DNA of 47,318 bases, from assembly GCA_030427445.1 (NCBI GenBank), contig JAUIBQ010000007.1, forward strand, positions 1 through 47,318, in the 5' to 3' direction. This document shows positions 9,375 to 17,358 of the stretch, piece after piece (position 1 is the first letter of the stretch; each line of letters starts with the position of its first letter). This DNA is from a bacterium (GTDB taxonomy: Bacteria > Patescibacteriota > Saccharimonadia > Saccharimonadales > SZUA-47). The notes below the pieces were generated by a model. It searched no databases. It was not told where the DNA came from and worked only from the letters and a program-made list of their open reading frames with translations. A program made the position numbers and the translations under genes.

Positions 9375-10067
9375 ATGGCAGGAGAAAGAATTTCAGCAGA
9401 TGAGCTGTTTGGACAAAATGAAGCGCTCATTGAAAGTATAGGGAGAGACGCTTTTCAATACGGTGAGAGGATGGGAAGGCAGAAAAGAGAAGAACTTGAA
9501 GCACATGTTGATTTGTTTCATGGTGGAGAAAGAGGGCTGGATGAGATTGCTGCCCGTTTTGCTTTAAAAGCTCAAGATCGCTTTAAAATCGGGGTAGAGC
9601 GTGGTGAGCACAATACACTTTATATGAACGATGCTGGATTTATAGCTTTGCTTGCTATGACTGCTGAATCTAGCCAAGGTAGACACTTCAGGTCAGTGTT
9701 TGAAGTTGATCAGCCAGAGCTTAATTATCCAGAAGTAGTTGATGTTACACATCCTTCGACGAATGACGCGAGTTTATTGGGGGTAAAATTTCCTAGCGGT
9801 AAAGTAGAGCTTAAGTTCGGCAGTGGCGCTAGTTTGACAGATATAAGAAATATTGCAGCAATTGATATGTGGCAGTCATCCGACTTATTCAGTCAACGAG
9901 TAGAGCAGGTGTTTCCATTCGGAAGAAAAGGAAGACTTTCGTTTGCACTTCACGAAGTGGTGCGGATTGAGACGACAGACGGTGATTTATGGCAGAACCC
10001 CCATTTCTCACCAGAAGGTCTTCGTCTTACTAAAAAGCCAGTGGATATATTCGGGCAAAGAGGGTAA
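9375..10067 (+). CDS. hypothetical protein
   Basis: MAGERISADELFGQNEAL; AAGGAG RBS at ~9360; supplied start at TTG 9324 overlaps a probable -35 element. Confidence 0.7.
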   Translation: MAGERISADELFGQNEALIESIGRDAFQYGERMGRQKREELEAHVDLFHGGERGLDEIAARFALKAQDRFKIGVERGEHNTLYMNDAGFIALLAMTAESSQGRHFRSVFEVDQPELNYPEVVDVTHPSTNDASLLGVKFPSGKVELKFGSGASLTDIRNIAAIDMWQSSDLFSQRVEQVFPFGRKGRLSFALHEVVRIETTDGDLWQNPHFSPEGLRLTKKPVDIFGQRG

Positions 10068-10068
10068 C

Positions 10069-10473
10069 ATGCAGTTTGAACGAGCCAGATGGGACAGTAG
10101 GCGGGACGACGAAGACTTCGTAAGTATCGAGGTGAGCCCGTCATTAGAGGGTGGAATTTTCGTAGCGACTTTTCGTGGCGAGATGGCTGTAGGAACCAGT
10201 GCGATTATTCACGGACTTGATGAAGTGGAAGGTAGAGCTTTAGAGGCAGGCGATGTTGACACATTAGGGTATAGACTTAGGGAGCTTTCAGCAGGAGTAT
10301 TTAGTTTATATAACTGCAAGGCATCAGTAGTTAACGGAAATCGATCAACACCATGTAGTGATGGCATATTGCGTGAATTTGCTCCTTTGAGTCGACGAAG
10401 GGCAGAAGTTAATAGCCCAAAAGGCTTAGAGCTACAAGAGCGCATAGCCACAGAAATCACTAGAGGCTATTAG
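10069..10473 (+). CDS. hypothetical protein
   Basis: MQFERARWDSRRDDED start just after the upstream stop; the supplied 9943 start would overlap the upstream CDS. Confidence 0.65.
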   Translation: MQFERARWDSRRDDEDFVSIEVSPSLEGGIFVATFRGEMAVGTSAIIHGLDEVEGRALEAGDVDTLGYRLRELSAGVFSLYNCKASVVNGNRSTPCSDGILREFAPLSRRRAEVNSPKGLELQERIATEITRGY

Positions 10474-10479
10474 AAAGTA

Positions 10480-10971
10480 ATGTATTTGCCAGAAAATATG
10501 CAATCAGCTTCACCAGAAGACGTGAAGGGAGTTTTAGATGCTCTTGACGTACTTTTTATGGAAAACAAAGACAAAATTGATGAGTTAAATAGAGCACAAG
10601 AAGAAGAAATGCTTGCGGGTGATTCAGAGTATCGTGAGGTGATAGAACGACAAGCAAAATGGCATGGCATGACAGTAGAGCAAGTGATGGAAAAAACACG
10701 ATCTATGCAAATGTATGAATTAGAGCCAGTAGATGAACTTTTGGGCTTTCGTGCAAGCAGATACCCTGAGCCTTTCATGTTTACACTAGGAATTGTTGCA
10801 AGACAATACGACTATGACAGCTATGACGGTGTACATATACATAGTTATCCCGAAACTGGTTTAAAGTTAGATTTCGGCTACGATATTCCTGGAGTGCATA
10901 GAGCTACAGTTGCAGATTGTGAAGAGCTAAAACGTCAGCTTGGAGCCACTTGGGTTATAGGACTTATTTAG
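10480..10971 (+). CDS. hypothetical protein
   Basis: ORF closely following 10069-10473; family not recognised. Confidence 0.65.
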   Translation: MYLPENMQSASPEDVKGVLDALDVLFMENKDKIDELNRAQEEEMLAGDSEYREVIERQAKWHGMTVEQVMEKTRSMQMYELEPVDELLGFRASRYPEPFMFTLGIVARQYDYDSYDGVHIHSYPETGLKLDFGYDIPGVHRATVADCEELKRQLGATWVIGLI

Positions 10972-11135
10972 GAAAGTGACGAACTCATATAGCGCAAAGA
11001 AGTATATTACGTAGCTGTATTCGTAATTTCTTAAGAAACTAAGAAATTAATCGAAATAGTGTAATTATTTAATGACCGCTTTTCGTGCGGAGACGCCCTA
11101 TCTTTTGAGTCATCAAAAGATTGGATCAAAAATGA

Positions 11136-11294
11136 CTCGCGACTAGCAAAACGTCTTTGCTCTGAAGTGCAGAAACAAACGTGCTTGTGGAACGCAAGCG
11201 ACCCAAAAAGTTTTTTAGTTACTATTTTTGGGCTAGTCCTCAGCAACGATTCGTTCATTTCTGCACTCCATTGCAAGAGTTTTGCTAGAGCGAG
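11136..11294. ncRNA. large nested stem-loop element, strand unknown
   Basis: CTCGC..GCGAG, CTAGCAAAAC..GTTTTGCTAG, TCTTTGC..GCAAGA, GTGCAGAAA..TTTCTGCAC all nest. Confidence 0.5.
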
Positions 11295-11361
11295 GAACAA
11301 CACGCATTATCTAAACCCCTCATGCTTGCAAAATTCACGAGTTGCTCTATACATATAGTAG

Positions 11362-11850
11362 ATGAGATACGAAACAGGACTTATAGAAGATAAAGATTTG
11401 GCATGGGAAATGGCTCATGCAGAGCTACCATACAGAGAGCTTCAACTACTTGCTATTGGCCATGGTTTAGTAGAAATTGCTAAGCAGATGAATGGACATG
11501 CGAATTCCACATCAGCAAACGTAAGAAAAAAGTATCTTGCGCAGGTGAGGCGAGAAAGACATGAAGAAATCTGGAACGAATACAACGGTAGAGTTTGCAC
11601 GGAAGAAGACTTTAGAAGACTATCTAAAAGAGGTGGTGGCATGGCTTGGGCGAGCTTAGTTGCCAAGTTGCAGAGTGAAGAGGCTGAGCAAATGCCAATA
11701 AGACTAGTACCAATAGTTGAGGATGAGTTTGCCATAGTTGGGGATTTTGCAACGGCTGCGTGGGGCATGAGAAATGTTCGCATGGGACAAATCCTCGGCC
11801 AGTTCAACACTCAACTTGAAGAATACCAAACACAAATAAAACAGCCCTAA
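11362..11850 (+). CDS. hypothetical protein (probably leaderless)
   Basis: TTGCAA-N16-TATACA then ATG 8 nt later; ORF of 162 aa. Confidence 0.7.
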   Translation: MRYETGLIEDKDLAWEMAHAELPYRELQLLAIGHGLVEIAKQMNGHANSTSANVRKKYLAQVRRERHEEIWNEYNGRVCTEEDFRRLSKRGGGMAWASLVAKLQSEEAEQMPIRLVPIVEDEFAIVGDFATAAWGMRNVRMGQILGQFNTQLEEYQTQIKQP

Positions 11851-11947
11851 GGCATCCTTTCTTCTGAAAACCTAGTACTTAAAAACCCGCGAGAACCATA
11901 CAAAACCTCTCATGCTTGCGACAATAGGGATTTGGTATGATTAGACC

Positions 11948-12514
11948 ATGAGCCCAAAGGACATAGCCACAAAAATCAAGCAGACTAACTTTAATAGTAA
12001 CCCTGTAATTATTGCGATTGATAGCTTCGGCGGTGCAGGTAAATCTACTCTAGCCAAAGCGTTAAAAAACGAACTTACATCTGCTGCGATTGTTGAAGTC
12101 GACGATTTTTATTTGTTTGGAGTGAGTAGCGATGCTGATAAAACAAACTTCGACAGAGCTAGACTTGTGGATCAAGTTTTACAACCGTTACGACAAGGGC
12201 GTAAGGCGTCATACCAGAGATCAATCGACGAGAATAACCATCTCAGCGATTTTATTGATGTGCCGAAAGTTGATTATGTAATTCTTGAAGGTGTGTCTAG
12301 TTTTCACCCAGACATCGCCGAGTACGTCGACTACAGAGTGTGGATTGAGATATCTGCAGAAGAAGCACAGAGACGAATGAGCGAGAGGGACAAAAGTGAA
12401 GGCCAGGATCACGGCGATGAGTTTTGGAGCCACCATACAAACAGTTACCAGGCCTATAAAGACCTACACCACCCAGAATCCAAAGCAGACATCATCCTCA
12501 ACCACGCACAATAG
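11948..12514 (+). CDS. uridine kinase-like P-loop NTPase
   Basis: IAIDSFGGAGKSTLAKAL Walker A, VEVDDFYLFG, DYVILEGVSSF. Confidence 0.8.
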   Translation: MSPKDIATKIKQTNFNSNPVIIAIDSFGGAGKSTLAKALKNELTSAAIVEVDDFYLFGVSSDADKTNFDRARLVDQVLQPLRQGRKASYQRSIDENNHLSDFIDVPKVDYVILEGVSSFHPDIAEYVDYRVWIEISAEEAQRRMSERDKSEGQDHGDEFWSHHTNSYQAYKDLHHPESKADIILNHAQ

Positions 12515-12714
12515 GCAGTTAGAACTAGCTCCCATCCAACCACAACGATACTATGCTATAGCTAGATGAATATTCTTTGTATTCTTTAGGTTTATTTTTT
12601 ATACATTTAATGCTTATAAAATTTAAAGATTAGCGTTATACAAATAAGGTAACATGAATAACACTTATAATATTACGTCATTCTGGTTATTAGTTTTGGC
12701 TTCACTAATAAACG

Positions 12715-14169
12715 TTAGTCATCATTTAATTCATCTTGGTTGGCAAGCTTGTAGCGTGTATTGCGTTTAGCCCCTGAAGTAGGTTGAATTTTGATAAGCA
12801 ACCCTTGTGATGTCCATTTATTAAACATTGATGACATTTTATACGCCTGTATTACGCCCGACACAGCCCGAGCTTGTTTGTTATTGATATATTTATTTTT
12901 TAAGAGAAAGTCTCTGACTTTCTCCCATTCAGATAGTCTAACCTCATTAAATAGACCAACCTCAACGGAGTCGTCATAGGTTGGGTATGTCCAATATATT
13001 GGAGGATATAGGTTCGACGTCTGCATTTCATTTTGCATTGCCTTGACTCCTTCGTTTTGATCGAGATTAGGGGGTTGGGGAAATTCTCTTAGGTGTTTAA
13101 CTATTAAGTCATTACGATAACCATCAGATCTGACTCTACCTATGTTGTTTTTCGTTATGTTGTATGGGAATAATCCTGGACTTTTTATTTCAATCCTGTC
13201 CTCGAAAATCTTTACCTCAATGTCTCTTTTTATATGGTAGTCTCGATGGATTACGGCATTAGTAATTGCTTCTTTCACTGCACGTTCTGGAATTTGATAT
13301 TTTGTTATAAATCCAGACTGCAGTTCTATCCCTGATCTAAGCAGAGTCAAAACACGTTCATGAGCCTTTGCGATTAGATGTATAAGCGGTCCTTCTATGG
13401 TCTCAGGCTTTCCTACTAGATTTGGAACTTTTTGGTAGTCTTCAAATGTTCCGGTATACTGCAGTATCCTAATTGTGCACTTTGTTTCCATTAGGTTTGT
13501 GGGATGATCTGCAAATAAAAGAACTGCTGCTCTGGTGGGGAGTAGCTTGTTGGAGGAGTTTTTTCTTGCCAGTCCTGTCTTATACAATACGTCTTTGATA
13601 TTGCTGCCTACTATATTTCTTCCTGTCTTCCAGTCATGGTATGTCAAAGTATCAAGTAGCTCGAAGTCAACTTTAACCAATTCTTTATCGGCTTTTTCAA
13701 AACCTTTTGCATAACTTAGCTTAATTACTTCTTGAGGGGTTAATCGTTTATTACCTTTTTGTAACCTTACGTATACATAGTTATTTATTGAATGGAAGCA
13801 ATTTGTGGCCTTCGGGACTCTTATTATCGCTATTGTTTTTGCGCATTCTTTTTCCAAAATAAGTTGAGGCTTTGCAATATCGCTTAGGGGAGGCACTATG
13901 AGTTGAATTTTACGCATTAATTCGTCAAACAGTTCTTTATTAAGTTCTATGCCTGAAATTCTAGCTAAGTTTTTCTTTTTTGTTTTCTCTGGGTCGTCAA
14001 TGCCTATCACTATTTGACCCCCGTCTGTATTTGCCATAGCAACAATGGTCTCAATTATTTTTGCTACGACTTTATCGCCTGCAAGTTCTTTGAATTCAAT
14101 ATTTTGAGTCTCTTCTGGGATATCAAGTAATAATTTTGTGATACTTAACATGGAGTCATTGTACAACAT
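12715..14169 (-). CDS. AlbA_2 (Schlafen-type) ATP-binding / RecG-like putative DNA-binding protein
   Basis: ETQNIEFKELAGDKVVAKIIETIVAMANTDGGQIVIGIDD N-terminal AlbA_2 pattern; AIPERAVKEAITNAVIHRDY-like motif; C-terminal winged-helix-like region. Confidence 0.82.
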   Translation of the reverse strand: MLYNDSMLSITKLLLDIPEETQNIEFKELAGDKVVAKIIETIVAMANTDGGQIVIGIDDPEKTKKKNLARISGIELNKELFDELMRKIQLIVPPLSDIAKPQLILEKECAKTIAIIRVPKATNCFHSINNYVYVRLQKGNKRLTPQEVIKLSYAKGFEKADKELVKVDFELLDTLTYHDWKTGRNIVGSNIKDVLYKTGLARKNSSNKLLPTRAAVLLFADHPTNLMETKCTIRILQYTGTFEDYQKVPNLVGKPETIEGPLIHLIAKAHERVLTLLRSGIELQSGFITKYQIPERAVKEAITNAVIHRDYHIKRDIEVKIFEDRIEIKSPGLFPYNITKNNIGRVRSDGYRNDLIVKHLREFPQPPNLDQNEGVKAMQNEMQTSNLYPPIYWTYPTYDDSVEVGLFNEVRLSEWEKVRDFLLKNKYINNKQARAVSGVIQAYKMSSMFNKWTSQGLLIKIQPTSGAKRNTRYKLANQDELNDD

Positions 14170-14469
14170 AGACTTCCGTTTCTTAGAAATTTATAAAAGT
14201 GTGTTTTCTCGGCATAAAACGGGAAAACCACGGTAGTAAGGCTGGCCTCTTGCGTTCCGAATTCGTGTTGCTTTTTCATGAGCAAGCAAGCTTGTATTGA
14301 TTGTTATGAAAAATGCTGCCTGTCAGGCACGGACATCAGCGAGCCAGAGCTCAATCGCCGTTCTTCTCGCCCGTTGCGGGGTTTTTGCCTACTTTTGGAT
14401 CTGTAGCTAAAAGTAGGTCTTGGGTGCAGGGACGAAGTCGCCCGCAAAATATTTTGCTATAATCAATCC

Positions 14470-14694
14470 ATGGAAAGAAATACAGGTTCACTAGCAAGAG
14501 CAGCAATAGGACGTATCATTGGTTCGATATTACCGCGGGATGACGCATTCAGAGAAGAGTATGATCATAGCCATCTGCAAGAATATCACGGGCCAAGATA
14601 CGATGATCCACAGCAACTTGCTGAGGTTAGACGACGTCTTGGTATGTCAGTACTGAAGCAAGAAGTTGAACAATCACCACTTCCAACTGAATAA
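14470..14694 (+). CDS. small hypothetical protein
   Basis: 74 aa, TATAAT at 14458-14463 just upstream of ATG. Confidence 0.55.
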   Translation: MERNTGSLARAAIGRIIGSILPRDDAFREEYDHSHLQEYHGPRYDDPQQLAEVRRRLGMSVLKQEVEQSPLPTE

Positions 14695-14781
14695 TCAAAA
14701 ACCAAAATGGTGTTAATTCTTAGGAAGTTAACCAACTTATATAGTTGCCTAATATTGTATAATGTTATATAATTTATAGAC

Positions 14782-15606
14782 ATGAGTGAGCAAATATTAC
14801 GGTCTAGGTCTGGTTTACAGCGTGGTGAAATGGCTATGTTTATTAGCGATGAAACAAGACGTCTATTCGGAGATGTAATGTATGAAGGAATTGAACTTCA
14901 TCCATCGGCCAAAGATAGTGCTGATTCTTTGTCTGAAGTAGCACGTGACTTAACAAAAGTATTAGAACAAGCATCCAAAACCAGGCATCACCAGAAAGGC
15001 CGAGTAGTTACTGAAGGAGCTGAACTATATATGGGGTATTTATCTACAATTTCAGCTTCAGGAATCAGTGCACAGTTGAACGAAGGCCTTAGAACCGGCA
15101 TAGCTTTTCCTAATAATTTAGCTCTTGCACTACTACATGCTTCCGAGGAAGGTCTGGGAATTGAGCAGGGTTCTCTGAAGTATCCAAGCCAAATATTAGG
15201 TAAGACCTGGTTTACAAGAATGTTGCTGGAGGCTAGTATTACAGCAAACGGACACTGGGGAGATCAATCAAGCAGGGTATTGAGCCATCCTGAGTATTCT
15301 TTTAGATTTATTCAAAATAGAACTAGCGTAGAAGAGCAGAATAATGTGTTTATACAGGCTGATGATCGTGTGGAGTTTAGCCCTCAGGTAAGAGGCCATC
15401 TCAAGAAATGGTATTCTAATCAACAACAAAAGGGCACAAGAAAAACCTCTGGATGCCCTGCAAGGCATAGAGAATTTCGAATCGGCGAAGGTCACCATGA
15501 GGCCTCACCAGATGGTCTTTCAGTAATTGAGCTATATGCAGACGCACTAAAACGTGCATATGACTACACACTTATGATTAATCGCATTAGACCTGGCGCT
15601 GAATAA
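14782..15606 (+). CDS. hypothetical protein
   Basis: 274-aa ORF, TATAAT upstream; family not recognised. Confidence 0.7.
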   Translation: MSEQILRSRSGLQRGEMAMFISDETRRLFGDVMYEGIELHPSAKDSADSLSEVARDLTKVLEQASKTRHHQKGRVVTEGAELYMGYLSTISASGISAQLNEGLRTGIAFPNNLALALLHASEEGLGIEQGSLKYPSQILGKTWFTRMLLEASITANGHWGDQSSRVLSHPEYSFRFIQNRTSVEEQNNVFIQADDRVEFSPQVRGHLKKWYSNQQQKGTRKTSGCPARHREFRIGEGHHEASPDGLSVIELYADALKRAYDYTLMINRIRPGAE

Positions 15607-15658
15607 ACCAAAATGGTGTGAAATCCTAAGAAGTTAAAATATCAAACGGTGTGGAATT

Positions 15659-16240
15659 TTACATATCTGAATGGTCGTGTGATTCTTCATTCGAGTCCAT
15701 CATATGCATCTCATCATGACCTTCTGCGTCGCTATCGTGAGTGACAGTCTGAGAAACTTCAATAACTTCACCGTCTACTGCGTACTCGCTATGGTCGTTG
15801 GCGTTTAGTGTAACTCTAAATTCTTTCGTGCCTTCAAACGAACCGTCCCAATGGAAGTAAGGTGAGTAGAGTCGAGCAACTTTTTCACCATCAACGTAGA
15901 GGTGTGCATGGCCTTCTCCAATAACATTTTCGCCATTAACACCTTCTGGAGTGAATACAAAATCGGTAGCAACAATCTTAATGTTGTAGCCTGATTTCGC
16001 ATCCTCTGACACAACGAGCTCAACTTTTGGTGCTTGCTCGGCACTTACTTCGTACTTCTCAGAGTGGCTATGTGAGGTTTCTGATGAGGTAGCAGTGTCG
16101 GTACTGTTGCTGTCCTCTGATGATACTTGTGCGATACCAAACCCAAGGCCGATGCCGAGGAGAATTGATATAAGCATGATGATAAGTTTATCTTTTGATG
16201 ATTCTTGAGTCGGTGTTGTTTGCTTCTTTTTTGTAGCCAT
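15659..16240 (-). CDS. membrane-anchored exported protein with His/Met-rich C-terminus
   Basis: N-terminal TM (LIIMLISILLGIGLGFGIA), low-complexity linker, GHAHLYVDGEKVARLYSPYFHW, tail HDEMHMMDSNEESHDHSDM. Confidence 0.7.
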   Translation of the reverse strand: MATKKKQTTPTQESSKDKLIIMLISILLGIGLGFGIAQVSSEDSNSTDTATSSETSHSHSEKYEVSAEQAPKVELVVSEDAKSGYNIKIVATDFVFTPEGVNGENVIGEGHAHLYVDGEKVARLYSPYFHWDGSFEGTKEFRVTLNANDHSEYAVDGEVIEVSQTVTHDSDAEGHDEMHMMDSNEESHDHSDM

Positions 16241-16323
16241 TGGTTCCTCTTTGTAAATTGCTTGTGTTTATGAGAATAGTATAACTGAATCATTCGATGT
16301 TGTTATAATAGAATCAATAAAAT

Positions 16324-16399
16324 GCCACCTTAGCTCAGTTGGTAGAGCGACACATTCGTAACGTGTAGGTCAGCAGTTCAATCCTGCTAGGTGGCTCCA
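16324..16399 (+). tRNA. tRNA-Thr(CGT)
   Basis: GCCACCT...TTCGTAA anticodon loop...AGGTGGC-TCCA; CCA encoded, discriminator U. Confidence 0.93.
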
Positions 16400-16401
16400 A
16401 C

Positions 16402-16476
16402 GCGAATATCGTATAACGGCTATTATGTGACCTTCCCAAGGTTGAGACGCGGGTTCGACTCCCGCTATTCGCACCA
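16402..16476 (+). tRNA. tRNA-Gly(CCC)
   Basis: GCGAATA...TTCCCAA anticodon loop...TATTCGC-ACCA. Confidence 0.92.
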
Positions 16477-16541
16477 CTAAAAGTTAATTCCAAACCTATA
16501 AATGATAGAATATTATAAACTTCTAAAAAAGAGAAAGTATT

Positions 16542-16931
16542 ATGCCTGAAAGAGTTTATGTAGCATCAAGTTTTGAGCAGAAAGAAGATGTCCGAGTAAT
16601 TCATAGAATGTTAATAGACGCAGGACATGAGATAACAGCGGATTGGACAACCCATAATGAAATAGCTTCGCTTGAGTCTGAACAAGAGCGAAAGAGTTTA
16701 AAACAGCAGTATGCAGTGGAAGATACTGAAGGCGTGAAATCGGCGACTGTTTATGCGTTACTTCTTGGTGAGAGAAAAAGTACTGGTGCACACATAGAAT
16801 TAGGAATAGCGCTTGGTGCAAGCATTGGTAAAGTATGCTTAATCGGAAACCCAGATGAATCACAACTTTTTTATAGTCATCCAGCGATAACAGTTTTTCC
16901 TGACGTAAGTTCATTTATCGAATCACTTTAG
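16542..16931 (+). CDS. nucleoside 2-deoxyribosyltransferase-like protein
   Basis: VYVASSFEQKEDVRVIHRMLIDAGHEITADW ... GERKSTGAHIELGIALGASIGKVCLIG. Confidence 0.65.
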   Translation: MPERVYVASSFEQKEDVRVIHRMLIDAGHEITADWTTHNEIASLESEQERKSLKQQYAVEDTEGVKSATVYALLLGERKSTGAHIELGIALGASIGKVCLIGNPDESQLFYSHPAITVFPDVSSFIESL

Positions 16932-17007
16932 AACTTTAACTAGTGGTGTACTTGCAGTAAAACCCCTGAAAAATCACGCCCACTCCTGTACAATGTAACC
17001 AGTAAAA

Positions 17008-17358
17008 ATGAAATTTATACCAAAATCTTATTATCATAGTCGCACTGTTTTGGCGCTCTTGTCTGTGAATGCAGCGATGTTACTCTTGACTCTTTTTGTT
17101 ACACTTCAGGTGGATGGTGAAAATGCACGGTCAGTTATCCAGTATCGAGCTGGGCTGCTCGACTCAATCACACGTGGTGAGACAACTTACCTTTACAACT
17201 TTGCTCTCTATGCAGTTATCGTGACACTTGTATCAGTAGTACTCAGTATCCGTCTTTACACGCACAGACATAGACTTGCAGTAAGCGTGCTTGGTGGTAA
17301 CTTGCTACTTTTGCTACTCGCAGTAGTTGTGTTCAACGCATTGTCAGGAGTGCAGTAG
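17008..17358 (+). CDS. small membrane protein
   Basis: Three predicted TM segments; abuts the GT2 gene. Confidence 0.65.
   Translation: MKFIPKSYYHSRTVLALLSVNAAMLLLTLFVTLQVDGENARSVIQYRAGLLDSITRGETTYLYNFALYAVIVTLVSVVLSIRLYTHRHRLAVSVLGGNLLLLLLAVVVFNALSGVQ

Noticed and set aside
11031-11358. ORFs 11031-11303 (-) and 11167-11358 (+)
   Set aside because: They overlap the long inverted-repeat structure on both strands, have no RBS/promoter, and their products are low-complexity and unrecognised.
12655-12771. 38-aa ORF MNNTYNITSFWLLVLASLINVSHHLIHLGWQACSVYCV
   Set aside because: Overlaps the 3' end of the well-supported AlbA_2 gene on the other strand; no supporting signal.
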